NCBI RefSeq assembly: GCF_014647975.1 | Contig: NZ_BMQF01000011.1 | Span: forward strand, 62,001-126,000 | Reading direction: 5' to 3' | Source: Streptomyces fumigatiscleroticus | Lineage (GTDB): Bacteria; Actinomycetota; Actinomycetes; Streptomycetales; Streptomycetaceae | Length of the DNA: 64,000 nt | Shown here: piece by piece, positions 8,170 through 16,235 of the stretch | How the letters are laid out: every line of letters begins with the position of its first letter | Position numbering within the stretch: position 1 is the stretch's first letter | Made by a program: the position numbers and the translations under genes | The notes under the pieces: generated by a model | The model's database searches: none | What the model was told of the DNA's origin: nothing | What the model saw: the letters and a program-made list of their open reading frames with translations, nothing else

Positions 8170-8646
8170 TCAGCCGTTGAAGGTGCTGCGCTTGATCACG
8201 GCCTTGCGGATATTGACCGTGCTCCCGTTGCGCCCGCCGTTGATGGCGCGCACGGGCATGCGCCACGCGAGGAAGGCAAGGGCGATCCACATCGCGGCGC
8301 CGGAGGTGAACCCGGCAGCGGCGTTGATGACCTCGCCCACACCCCAGCCGACGCCGGCCGCGAGGGCGCCGCCGCCGATCCCGGCGCCGACGAAGCGCTG
8401 AGCGATCGGGTCAAGCAGCGGCAGTGGGGTCAGGTCACGCGGCTCCGGCACGGCCATGGGCGGCGGGGCGAGGTGCTTGGGCATGGGAACCATGCGCCCG
8501 TAGGCGTCCGGCACCCAGACCACCGGCCCGCGTTCGGCGGCCAGTTCGACGGCGGCCGGGGCGGGCGCGTACAGCTCCAGCGATGCCGGGTCGTACACCG
8601 GGGCGGCGGGCGCCTCCGGCCTCAGGGCCGGGAAGTGTTCGTTCAC
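8170..8646 (-). CDS. Small membrane protein of the conjugation module
   Basis: Product of 158 aa from GTG 8646, which has GAGGAG 8 nt upstream. An earlier in-frame GTG overlaps that ribosome binding site and is rejected. The N-terminal half is soluble and Pro/Ala rich. A Gly/Ala-rich hydrophobic stretch (GAGIGGGALAAGVGWGVGEV) is followed by a stronger membrane segment (AMWIALAFLAW) and a basic tail. This fits spread (Spd)-type membrane proteins for intramycelial transfer, but no family is assigned. Confidence 0.65.
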   Translation of the reverse strand: MNEHFPALRPEAPAAPVYDPASLELYAPAPAAVELAAERGPVVWVPDAYGRMVPMPKHLAPPPMAVPEPRDLTPLPLLDPIAQRFVGAGIGGGALAAGVGWGVGEVINAAAGFTSGAAMWIALAFLAWRMPVRAINGGRNGSTVNIRKAVIKRSTFNG

Positions 8647-8660
8647 GAGTCGGTCTCCTC

Positions 8661-8855
8661 TCACTTGCCGAGCGCGGACAGGGCGTCGGCAGACGCCTGC
8701 ACGAGGTTGTGGATGGGCTCGTACGCGCCGGTCCCGGCGACGAAGAACCCGAACAGGAACAGGACGATGGCCGAACCGCCCCCGGCGGACTTGGTCTTGA
8801 CGGCGAGGGCGGACGCGGCGCCGAACAGCAGCACGGCGGAGATGTTGAGGACCAT
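8661..8855 (-). CDS. Very small membrane protein
   Basis: Product of 64 aa (MVLNISAVLLFGAASALAVK...) with two predicted membrane segments, the second AIVLFLFGFFVAGTGAY, and an amphipathic tail. GGAAGG lies 6 nt before the ATG. It lies 14 bp from both neighbours, so it belongs to the same operon as the other small transfer-region genes. Confidence 0.7.
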   Translation of the reverse strand: MVLNISAVLLFGAASALAVKTKSAGGGSAIVLFLFGFFVAGTGAYEPIHNLVQASADALSALGK

Positions 8856-8869
8856 GAGGAGCCTTCCGG

Positions 8870-9130
8870 TCAGGAGGGGGTGTCGGTGCCCGCGCGGTAG
8901 ATGCGAGCCCAGCGGTTGTAGAGCCAGCGGCCGACGCGTATGCGCTTGCCGGTCGCCTTGCAGCGGCGGCAGTCCTTGCCGCGCTTCAACCGGCCTTTGC
9001 GGTCGGTCTTGAGCTTGTGGCCCATGCCGTGGCACTTACGGCAGTCGCCGAACGGCGAGGCCGCACACAGCCCGACGTAACCGAGAGTGACGAAGAGCAG
9101 GCAGGCGATAGCAAGGAGGATGGGGGTCAT
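8870..9130 (-). CDS. Small membrane-anchored zinc-finger protein
   Basis: Product of 86 aa. One N-terminal membrane helix (ILLAIACLLFVTLGYVGLCA) precedes a DnaJ-like CxxCxGxG half-motif (CRKCHGMG) and a second CRRCKATG, linked by a basic segment. Together these could form one zinc site. It is the first gene after the palindrome-rich gap downstream of tra. A role in mating-pair membranes is inferred from context only. Confidence 0.7.
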   Translation of the reverse strand: MTPILLAIACLLFVTLGYVGLCAASPFGDCRKCHGMGHKLKTDRKGRLKRGKDCRRCKATGKRIRVGRWLYNRWARIYRAGTDTPS

Positions 9131-9180
9131 CAGGGGCCCTCCGGGGCGGTTTTCAGGGGTTTCCGCAGGTGGGCCGCTAT

Positions 9181-9261
9181 CCGCTAGCGGCCTGATCAGG
9201 GCAGGTTTGGGGCGCTAGCGGGGCCGCTAACGTTAGCGGGGCGTGCCGCTAGCGCTAGCGG
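9181..9261. repeat. Cluster of GCTAGC palindromes (candidate clt/operator)
   Basis: Four palindromes in 81 bp: CCGCTAGCGG (9181), CGCTAGCG (9213), CCGCTAACGTTAGCGG (9224) and CCGCTAGCGCTAGCGG (9246). They share the half-site CCGCTAGC. They occupy the gap between the tra stop and the next gene. Streptomyces Tra proteins bind arrays of 8-bp repeats (clt) located near tra, so this is a good clt candidate. An operator for the element's repressor is the alternative. Confidence 0.65.
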
Positions 9262-9271
9262 CCCCGGAGCG

Positions 9272-11446
9272 TCAGCCCGCGTCCCGGTTTCCGTCACGCT
9301 CCGCAATCGCGGTGACGATGTGGGAGCGGTCGATGCCGCGCCGGTTGACGACCTTGCCGTTGACCCGGCGGCCCACCTGGATGGTGGAAACGCTGTGCGG
9401 CTTCAGGGCGGCGGCCAGGCCCTCGGGGTCCCAGCCGTCGTAGACCTCCGGCCGCAGTTCGGCGAGGCGGGCGACAACGGTTTCGGACCACACCTTGGGC
9501 TCATCGGCCGGGACGACGGCGAGGATGTCACGCAGCAGGTCATACGCCGCGCTCTCGTCCGCCTCCGGCTCTTCCCCGAGCGCGTAGCCGGACAGCGTGC
9601 CGGCCAGTTCGCGGGCCTTGCGGGCGCGGGCGCCGATGGCTTCGGCGGCCGGGGCGTCCACGTACACCGACCCGACGATCCGGGCGTCCGAGCCCTCACC
9701 GACGAAGTAGTGAATGCCCTTGTCAGCCCAACTGAACATGGTGGCGCGCACCCCCCGCTTGTAGGCGGACGTGCCGAGCACCATGTCGTTCTCCAACTGG
9801 CCCATGACCTTCAGGCAGAACCGGGCCGACGCGTTCGCGCTGATGCCCGTGGGCAGCGCCTTCGCGTCAGGGCGCTGCGTCGCCAGAAGCAGCACGATCC
9901 CGGTCGCCGGACCGCGTTTGACCAGGTCAGTGCAGATCTCTTCGAGTTCCTTGCCGTACTTCTCGTGCTCGAACCAGACCTGGCACTCATCCACCCCGAC
10001 CACGATCGGGTGCAGTCCGAGCGACGTCTTGTTCGCCAGTTCCGACGTCACCTTGGACTCGGGGCAGATGTCACGGGGCAGTGAGCGGATCATCTTCGCG
10101 CGGCGCCGCAGTTCCTCGCGCAGCGCGCGCAGGTCCCGCACCGCGTACTCGATGTCCTCCTCTTCGTCCCCGGCCCGGTGCCGGTGGCTCACGGCGTTGC
10201 CGACCGGGTCAAGGTCGCCGGTGCCCTTGAGGTCGTAGGTGTGCAGCTCAGCGCGCGGGTCCAACGCCGCGATGAGCAGCAGCAGACGCAGAAGGAAGGT
10301 CTTGCCCATGCGCGGGATCGCGCCGATGACGGCCGCAATGTACATGAGCGTGATCTCAACCCAGCGCCCGCGCTGGTCAGTGCCGAACGCGACCGGCTTG
10401 AACAGGTCCACGCTGCCGGACTTCAGCAGCGGCCATACGGGCTTCTTGGCCTTGGACATGTCCTGATCGCCGACCCACAACACCAGGTGCCCGGTGTGCT
10501 CGTTCGGGACCGCCTCCGGCCACACACAGCCCAGCGGGCGGCGCAGGCCGGACGCGAGGCGTTCGCGCCGCTCGATGATGTCCGTGACCGTGACGCCGAA
10601 GGGAAGGTTGCCCTCCGCACGCCAACCGGGGCCGTCACGGGTGATCGGGGCGGTGAACTCGAACCCGTCCCGGCCCTTGCCCTGCGCCTGGTTGATCGCG
10701 GGGATGCCGAGCGACCCCAGTGCCCGCAGCACGATGTCCGACGTGAGCTTGGACGCCGTGGGCAGTTCCACCGCCCGGTGAATGACCGGGTCATCCGCCT
10801 TGCGGCCGGCGTAGCCGAGCGCGAGCACGACCGCGCCGACCGACAGGGCTTGCAGCCAGTCGGGGGTGAGGACGTAGATGGCGAGCGCGGCCCCCAGCCC
10901 GATGAACATCGCGAGCACGGTGACCAGGACCCGCAGCCGGACCCGGCCGTCACGCTGCCGCGACAGCTTCAGGTACTCGGCTGCGTCCTCGCGCCGCACG
11001 GCGGCGAGGCGGACCGGTTCGCCCTCGCGGTCGGCCGCCCACCGCATCGTGCCGCCAACGAACTTCGCGGCCCCCGACGGGGCTTGCAGGGTCAGGCGGG
11101 CGGCGTAGATCGGGGAGCGCAGCGCGTGATAGCCGACCGAGTGGGCGTAGTGGCGGGCCACCCATGCGGCGGCCGTGCGCAGTTCGGCGGTCGACCGCAG
11201 CCAGACCGGGACCACGTCCCGGCGCTTCGCTGCGGCCAGTCGACCCAAGTAGCCCGGACCGGTCGCGGTCGGGGCGGGACGGTCGACCATGACGCGCGCG
11301 GTCGGGTCGTCCGATGCCGGGTCGGTCGGGGTCGACTCACGCGCGGCGCGGGCCTTGTCGAGGTCGACCACATCGGCCCCGGCATCGGCCGTCATCTCGG
11401 CTTCCAGCCGGTTGAACAGTTCGTTGTCGTCGTCAGGGTGCTTCAC
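9272..11446 (-). CDS. tra: FtsK/SpoIIIE-type conjugal DNA translocase
   Basis: Protein of 724 aa from a GTG start with GGAAGGA upstream. Two membrane helices lie near residues 225-275 (VLVTVLAMFIGLGAALAIYV and WLQALSVGAVVLALGYAG). The motor domain has Walker A GAIPRMGKT near residue 425 and Walker B IVVGVDECQ near 525. Downstream is a Q-loop-like LLLATQRPDAKALP. The C-terminal region after about residue 640 resembles a winged helix that could read the repeat cluster at 9181. Proteins of this type move double-stranded plasmid DNA between mycelia and are sufficient for transfer in Streptomyces. Confidence 0.93.
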   Translation of the reverse strand: MKHPDDDNELFNRLEAEMTADAGADVVDLDKARAARESTPTDPASDDPTARVMVDRPAPTATGPGYLGRLAAAKRRDVVPVWLRSTAELRTAAAWVARHYAHSVGYHALRSPIYAARLTLQAPSGAAKFVGGTMRWAADREGEPVRLAAVRREDAAEYLKLSRQRDGRVRLRVLVTVLAMFIGLGAALAIYVLTPDWLQALSVGAVVLALGYAGRKADDPVIHRAVELPTASKLTSDIVLRALGSLGIPAINQAQGKGRDGFEFTAPITRDGPGWRAEGNLPFGVTVTDIIERRERLASGLRRPLGCVWPEAVPNEHTGHLVLWVGDQDMSKAKKPVWPLLKSGSVDLFKPVAFGTDQRGRWVEITLMYIAAVIGAIPRMGKTFLLRLLLLIAALDPRAELHTYDLKGTGDLDPVGNAVSHRHRAGDEEEDIEYAVRDLRALREELRRRAKMIRSLPRDICPESKVTSELANKTSLGLHPIVVGVDECQVWFEHEKYGKELEEICTDLVKRGPATGIVLLLATQRPDAKALPTGISANASARFCLKVMGQLENDMVLGTSAYKRGVRATMFSWADKGIHYFVGEGSDARIVGSVYVDAPAAEAIGARARKARELAGTLSGYALGEEPEADESAAYDLLRDILAVVPADEPKVWSETVVARLAELRPEVYDGWDPEGLAAALKPHSVSTIQVGRRVNGKVVNRRGIDRSHIVTAIAERDGNRDAG

Positions 11447-11526
11447 TGAGGGTCCTTCCACTTTCGAGTGTGAGGAGGGCGGGCCCGGCCGGCGCTGTAG
11501 GAGGTGGACGGCCGGGCCCGTGAGAT

Positions 11527-11910
11527 TCATGCAGCGCGCTGTTCCTCGGGATAGGCGCAGGTCACGCAGGTTCCGAGCGTGGGCGGGATGACGTATCCGG
11601 CATCCGCGCCGCACCTGGGGCAGCGGCGGCGGGCGCGCATCATCGCTTCGTGCGCACGCCAGCGGCCCGGCGTCATCGGACGCACCGGCCGGGCGAGGTC
11701 GACCCGGTACAGGTACGCGGTCAGCGGCTCCCGACGGCGACGCGGGCGCAGGATCTGCGCCGCGATGTCCTGACCACCCGGCCGCAGTCCCCGACTGCGC
11801 AGTTGGCGGCGGGTGGCCAAGTCGTTGGGGGCGCACCGCCACGGGAAGGTGGGGATGCCGAAGCGCTCCCCGGTCGGGTCGAAACAGTCGGCGAGGGTCA
11901 GCCGCTTCAC
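11527..11910 (-). CDS. RRQRL-motif zinc-binding protein
   Basis: Product of 127 aa with the signature RRQLRSRGLRPGGQDIAAQI and C-terminal CPRCGADAGYVIPPTLGTC..C. It resembles the small zinc-binding proteins annotated by their RRQRL motif that accompany Streptomyces tra genes. The start overlaps the upstream stop as GTGA. Function unknown; encoded immediately upstream of tra. Confidence 0.75.
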   Translation of the reverse strand: MKRLTLADCFDPTGERFGIPTFPWRCAPNDLATRRQLRSRGLRPGGQDIAAQILRPRRRREPLTAYLYRVDLARPVRPMTPGRWRAHEAMMRARRRCPRCGADAGYVIPPTLGTCVTCAYPEEQRAA

Positions 11911-13049
11911 GCGGCCTTACCGCCACCCTCGCCGCGTTCGGCAAGGATCGTGTCCCGCAGCATCCGGGCGTTCGCCGGCGAGGTGTGGACCGCGCGGCGG
12001 ATGCCCTCCGCCGTGATCCGGACGACGGGCCAGTCGGCCGTAGCGGTGCGGGCCTCAGCGAGCAACTGTTCGGTCGTGCGCTTGGGCCGGGGCGACCGTG
12101 CCACCTCCGGAACCCGGCCGGTCGCCCGACGGGATCGGGGGGAGTCGGCCGCCACCGCCCGACGTCCGGTCGGCGCCGGATCGGCCTTTACCGGGTCGAC
12201 CGCCGGGGCGATCGCGGGCACCGGCTTGAGCGGAAGAGTCGGCTTCACGAAGTCGACCGCCACCGGATCGGGCACCGAAAGCCGCGTCAGCACCACCGAC
12301 GGCGCCGGGGTCGATTCCCGCAGGTCAGCCGTAGACCGATTCCTCATTGTCTCGGTGGATTCCTCCGCATTCGCGCCCGTGTCGAGAATCGGGGCGAGGG
12401 CGGGGGCGGTGCCGCCGAACATCGACGCGAGCGCGGCATCCGCACCGTCCGTGATCCGGTCGCGCTGGACATCCAACAGCCTCGATCCGAGCGCCGCATC
12501 CCCGACCCCGACCTTGCGGGCCAGACGCCACGACGCCCGATCCGACCGCTTCCGCACCCGGCTCACCGGGTGATGCGCGGCACGGGCCCGGTGGTAGGCG
12601 AGGGCCTGCACGACGTCGGCGGTACGCCGCTCGTTCTCCGCGTCCCGGCCGTCGGTGTGGACGACGATCCGGCGGGCGAGGAACGCCATGCCCTCCGCCG
12701 ACACCGACATGCCCATGGGGGTGAGGGCGTAGACGACGGTCCGGCCGGTGTCCGGCGCGGCCATAGCGCCCATGACGGCGGCGGCGGCCGGCAGCGCCCA
12801 CAGCCCGATCCGCACGACGCGCGGCGAGGACTGCCCCAACATGGTCAAGCCCAGCAGGACCAGGGCCAGCACGGCGGTGGCGCCCTCACCGGCACCGAGC
12901 GCACCGAGCGCGGTACCCGTGCCGTAGGCGTGCCCGATGTTGCTGTACGTACCGATCCCGCCGACCACGCCCGTGGCGAGCATCGGTGCGAACGCGGCCG
13001 TCAGGACACCGATCTGAATCTTCGTCAGGGGTTTGCGGGTCTCGTTCAT
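11907..13049 (-). CDS. SpdB/DUF2637-like spread membrane protein
   Basis: Protein of 380 aa. The N-terminal 120 residues hold about four membrane helices (IGVLTAAFAPMLATGVVGGI, ATAVLALVLLGLTML, IGLWALPAAAAVMGAM, and a weaker one). A helix-turn-helix-like and disordered Arg/Pro/Ala-rich cytoplasmic tail ends in VVRITAEGIRRAVHTSPANA, a winged-helix-like segment. This architecture matches DUF2637 mobile-element transfer proteins (SpdB class) that help spread plasmids through the mycelium. Both ends overlap neighbours by 4 bp. Confidence 0.75.
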   Translation of the reverse strand: MNETRKPLTKIQIGVLTAAFAPMLATGVVGGIGTYSNIGHAYGTGTALGALGAGEGATAVLALVLLGLTMLGQSSPRVVRIGLWALPAAAAVMGAMAAPDTGRTVVYALTPMGMSVSAEGMAFLARRIVVHTDGRDAENERRTADVVQALAYHRARAAHHPVSRVRKRSDRASWRLARKVGVGDAALGSRLLDVQRDRITDGADAALASMFGGTAPALAPILDTGANAEESTETMRNRSTADLRESTPAPSVVLTRLSVPDPVAVDFVKPTLPLKPVPAIAPAVDPVKADPAPTGRRAVAADSPRSRRATGRVPEVARSPRPKRTTEQLLAEARTATADWPVVRITAEGIRRAVHTSPANARMLRDTILAERGEGGGKAA

Positions 13050-13714
13050 GCCGCTTCCCTCCTCTGTGTCGTGTGGGTGCCGGGGCGTCCCGTGCGGCGT
13101 CCGGCGGTCGTACCGGCGGCGGGCGCCATGGCGCCGGGGTAGAGCCAGCCGCCCCCGCCGCGCTTGGCCGTGTACATCGCTTCGTCGGCCAGTCGCAGCA
13201 GCGCCGACAGCTCCCGTCCGGTCCCACAGGGGACGTCGCTGGAGAGCGCGGCGCCGATGGACGCGCCGACCGTGAGGTCACGTCCGGCGTGGCGGAACGG
13301 GGCGGTGATCTCGTCGTGCAGACCTCGCAGCAGCCACGGCAGTGCAATCGGGTCGGACAGGGCGACGGCGGCGGCGAACTCGTCACCTCCGAGGCGTCCC
13401 GCGACCGCCCGCCGATGCCCGGCAAGCGCGTCGTTCAGGCTCGCGCCGGTGGCGCGGATCGCTGCGTCCCCGGCGGCGTGGCCGTGGGTGTCGTTGACGG
13501 CCTTGAAGCCGTCCAGGTCGACCAGCACCACCGCGACGTGGGGGTGCCGGGTCAGCAGCCGGGCGGCACTCTGCTCGAAGGCGTCCCGCGTCCAAAGCCC
13601 GGTCAGCGGGTCGCGGCGGGCCGTCTCGATCCGGCGCGTCAGCCGCAGCGCGTGAACCGACCACCCAGCCGCCAACGGCAGTCCGGCAGCGGCAGCGAAC
13701 ATCAGCTCACTCAC
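13046..13714 (-). CDS. Membrane-anchored GGDEF-domain protein (diguanylate cyclase-like)
   Basis: Product of 222 aa from GTG 13714, whose GTGA overlaps the upstream stop. One N-terminal membrane segment (LMFAAAAGLPLAAGWSV) precedes a full GGDEF domain: RRDPLTGLWTR, DLDGFKAVNDTHGHAAGD and the active-site loop GRLGGDEFAA. No RxxD inhibitory site is visible before the GGDEF loop. Diguanylate cyclases make c-di-GMP, which controls Streptomyces development through BldD. Its place inside the transfer operon suggests that the element ties transfer to host development. A close paralogue lies at 28376. Confidence 0.85.
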   Translation of the reverse strand: MSELMFAAAAGLPLAAGWSVHALRLTRRIETARRDPLTGLWTRDAFEQSAARLLTRHPHVAVVLVDLDGFKAVNDTHGHAAGDAAIRATGASLNDALAGHRRAVAGRLGGDEFAAAVALSDPIALPWLLRGLHDEITAPFRHAGRDLTVGASIGAALSSDVPCGTGRELSALLRLADEAMYTAKRGGGGWLYPGAMAPAAGTTAGRRTGRPGTHTTQRREAA

Positions 13715-14007
13715 GCCGCTTCCCCCGTCCCCGACCGGTGGCCGCGAACGGAGCGCAGGAACGGCACCGTACGGGTCAGCGCGTCGGCGTACAGGGCGTC
13801 CCAACCGGCGATCTCGTCACCGGCCTCCGCCTCCGCCCGCAGGTCGGCGAGGACGTCACGGGCCGCGTCCTCACGGGCGGCACGTGCGGCGTCCGTCTCG
13901 GACTCCAGCGGGCCCCGGAACAGGTCGACATCGATACCGAGCGCCAGTTCCGCGAACTCAATGTCGCCGTACGCCTCTTGGCCGGCGACGAAGGTGCGCA
14001 TACGCAT
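13711..14007 (-). CDS. Small acidic hypothetical protein
   Basis: Product of 98 aa, first gene of the tra-region operon, preceded by AGGAGA and the third leader hairpin. The body is helical and acidic (ESETDAARAAREDAARDVLADLRAEAEAG), possibly coiled coil. No recognised family. Confidence 0.7.
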   Translation of the reverse strand: MRMRTFVAGQEAYGDIEFAELALGIDVDLFRGPLESETDAARAAREDAARDVLADLRAEAEAGDEIAGWDALYADALTRTVPFLRSVRGHRSGTGEAA

Positions 14008-14025
14008 GGTGGGTCTCTCCTTGAT

Positions 14026-14082
14026 ACGTCGGGATGGCGCGGGGCGGTCGGCTGTCCTGTCCGGGAGTGCGACCGCCCCGCG
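14026..14082 (-). promoter_or_regulatory. Conserved leader hairpin, copy 3 (upstream of tra-region operon)
   Basis: Perfect 13-bp stem (14038-14050 with 14070-14082). Here the pairs next to the loop are GGTCG/CGACC instead of GGCGG/CCGCC: both strands changed together. The 19-nt loop equals copy 1. The CATCCCGACG box and AGGAGA follow on the minus strand. Confidence 0.82.
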
Positions 14083-14101
14083 AGGGGCGAGGTAGAGGGG
14101 G

Positions 14102-14914
14102 TTAGCTGATCTGCACGTGGCCGCTGGTCACCCGGCGGCGGACGTTCAGGTGACCGGCGCCGGTGACGCGGACGCTGCCGGAGGTGGCGTTCACGGACAG
14201 GCGGCCCGTGGCCTGCGAGGTCGCGGCCATGCGGACGCTGCCGGAGGTGACGTTCAGGCGGGCGTGGTGGCCGCTGTAGGCGCCGATGTTGACGCTGCCG
14301 GACGTGAGGCTGATGTCCAGCGGGCCGTTCACCTCGCCGACGATGACGCTGCCGCTGGTGACCGTGGCTTCCAGGTCGCCGACGCGGTCAGCGGTCAGCA
14401 TCCCGGAGCTGCCGTCGTACTCCAGTCGGGCCAGCACGCCCGTGACGACGGTGTTCGCGGTGTGCGTGCTGATCGCGACCACCGACTTGGCGGGCAGGTG
14501 GATTTCGGCGTTGATCGGCGTCGCCGCGTCCCCGGCCGGGCCGGTCGCGGTGACCTCGCGGCCGTTGACGAACACCTTGCCGCCGCCGTGGCCGGTGATG
14601 TGGACGTTGCCGTTGATGATCTGCACACCGTTGCCGCCGGAGAACGTCATGGTGTAGCCGCCCCGGCTGACGGTGGTGACACCGCTCATGCCGCCGACTA
14701 CGTCCGGGACACGAACCCTGAGGTTCTGCCCGTTCAGGCTGACGGTGGTGTCACGGATCGCGTCGGCCGACGGGCCGGAAGCCGCCTCCGTCGTCAGCAC
14801 CACGCGCGCCTGCTTCAGCGTGGGGTCCACGACGACGCGGATACTGCCGGTGTTCATCGTCAGATCCAGGGCGATCGGGCCGGTGACGTCCACGGGGATG
14901 ATGCGCTCGGTCAT
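14102..14914 (-). CDS. DUF4097-like beta-repeat protein
   Basis: Product of 270 aa with no signal peptide. It is built of short beta-strand repeats ending in TSGS (VTSGSVIVGEV, LTSGSVNIGAY, VTSGSVRMAAT, ATSGSVRVTGA), as in DUF4097 beta-solenoid proteins. It stands alone behind the fourth leader hairpin and upstream of the tra operon. These proteins are frequent in AICEs but have no established role; an adhesin or scaffold function is speculation. Confidence 0.8.
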   Translation of the reverse strand: MTERIIPVDVTGPIALDLTMNTGSIRVVVDPTLKQARVVLTTEAASGPSADAIRDTTVSLNGQNLRVRVPDVVGGMSGVTTVSRGGYTMTFSGGNGVQIINGNVHITGHGGGKVFVNGREVTATGPAGDAATPINAEIHLPAKSVVAISTHTANTVVTGVLARLEYDGSSGMLTADRVGDLEATVTSGSVIVGEVNGPLDISLTSGSVNIGAYSGHHARLNVTSGSVRMAATSQATGRLSVNATSGSVRVTGAGHLNVRRRVTSGHVQIS

Positions 14915-14930
14915 GGAAGAACTCCTGACT

Positions 14931-14990
14931 GCGTCGGGATAGGGAGACCAGGCGCGGCGGGCTGTCCTTGTCCGGGAGTGCCGCCGTACC
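14931..14990 (-). promoter_or_regulatory. Conserved leader hairpin, copy 4 (upstream of DUF4097 gene)
   Basis: Stem CGGCGG/CCGCCG next to the loop, with two mismatches and two further pairs beyond. The loop at 14961-14980 is the 20-nt version. The following CATCCCGACG box and CAGGAGT ribosome binding site are kept. The loop ACTCC can pair over 5 bp with GGAGT here. Confidence 0.72.
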
Positions 14991-14992
14991 GG

Positions 14993-15467
14993 AAGTCAGT
15001 GGTGAGATGTGCGCCCGCGCATCGGGCGGGCGATCAGGCGCGAGGGTCTGCCCTCGTCAAGGTTCTGCGGGCTTTGGATCAAGAAGTGCCGACTGTCGCC
15101 CCGAGAGGCGGAGTCGGGCAGGTCACCCGGCCCAACATGGGCGGTCGGGGTGGTGACCCGCACCCATCGACCACCCGTGTTCAGGTGGCTGGGTCGGCAC
15201 TCTGTTGAGTTCTTCGCAGGGCGAAATCCGGGCCTTGCTCTCCGGGCCCTACATGAGGAACATGTATTACGTGTTCCTCATCTTGCAGAGGAAGGTTTGC
15301 CCCGTCAAGCCCTTCGGCTTTGTGGAGTTCGGCGAGACCCTCGCGCTCGATGTACCTACAGAGTGGCGTCAGCGGCGACGACGATCGACTCCGCACCTGT
15401 ACGACTCAGGTCGTTCTTAGCTAGCGTGAAGTCGTACCAAGTCGTCCCGAGTGTGCGGAGGTTGGAC
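14993..15467. other. Divergent control region of element 1
   Basis: About 475 bp without a convincing gene, between the leftward tra/rep units and the rightward regulator gene. It holds a perfect 10-bp inverted repeat (ATGAGGAACA at 15253-15262 and TGTTCCTCAT at 15272-15281). Close to the regulator start there are repeated GTCGT half-sites (TGTACGACTCAGGTCGT at 15399 and a related GTCGTACC...GTCGTCC at 15432). These are candidate operators for the element's own repressors. Confidence 0.5.
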
Positions 15468-16235
15468 GTGGCGAACGAGCGACTGCGCGGCGCGATAGTC
15501 GACTTGGGCCTGACCCTTGATGAGGTCGCCGAACGTCTCGGTGTCTCGGCCAAGACGGTAGAGCGCTGGATCAACGACCCGGAGCGCAAGCCGTATCGCC
15601 GCTTCCAGTACGCGACCGCCTCACTTCTGAAGTGCGAAGTCTCGTACCTCTGGCCGGACGAACGGACGTCGGCCGAAGTGACCGCAACCGGCAACGCCGA
15701 GTTGGTCAGGCTGTATCCCCACCGGTCCGTGGTGATGCAGACCCTTTGGACGAACCTGTACTCCAAGGCGACCAGGCAGTTTGACCTACTCGTGTACTCG
15801 GGGTTCTGGCTCACCGAGGACGCAACGTTTCACCGCATCGTGAAGGAGAAGGCAGCCGACGGAGTGCCCATCCGCTTCATGCTGGGGGAGCCCGACTCGC
15901 CGGCCGTCGCCGTGCGGGGCGAGGACGAGGGGATAGGCGGCGCGATGGCGGGCAAGATCCGCAACGCCCTCATCAACTACGCCCCGCTCTTCGGTCTCCC
16001 GGGTGTCGAGTTCCGCTTGCACGGCACCACGCTCTACAACTCGATCTACCGGGCCGATGACGAGATGTTGGCGAATGGCCACCTCTACGGGGTCGGCGCC
16101 TACATGGCCCCCGTGCTTCACCTGCAACGCGTCCCGGGAGGGGAACTCTTCGACGCCTACGCTGAGAGCGTTGAGAAGGTGTGGGAGTCGGCCCGACCGA
16201 TCTCCTCACCCGCCGATTGGAAGGGCACGCACTGA
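15468..16235 (+). CDS. Xre-type regulator with phospholipase-D-like domain
   Basis: Product of 255 aa from GTG 15468 with GGAGG 6 nt upstream. The N-terminal helix-turn-helix (LTLDEVAERLGVSAKTVERWIND) is followed from about residue 85 by a PLD-superfamily-like domain (FDLLVYSGFWLTED..., GVPIRFMLGEPDSPAV, VEFRLHGTTLYNSIYRADDEML). The HKD motif is degenerate: the His is kept but Lys is missing, so binding rather than catalysis is likely. The gene is coupled by TGATG overlap to a Nudix gene. This pair occupies the place of the regulatory genes of pSAM2-like elements and probably decides between integrated and transferring states. Confidence 0.8.
   Translation: MANERLRGAIVDLGLTLDEVAERLGVSAKTVERWINDPERKPYRRFQYATASLLKCEVSYLWPDERTSAEVTATGNAELVRLYPHRSVVMQTLWTNLYSKATRQFDLLVYSGFWLTEDATFHRIVKEKAADGVPIRFMLGEPDSPAVAVRGEDEGIGGAMAGKIRNALINYAPLFGLPGVEFRLHGTTLYNSIYRADDEMLANGHLYGVGAYMAPVLHLQRVPGGELFDAYAESVEKVWESARPISSPADWKGTH

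Noticed and set aside
9272..11944. 890-codon version of Tra
   Set aside because: The extension crosses another real gene (11527-11910) in a different frame; GTG 11446 has a good ribosome binding site.
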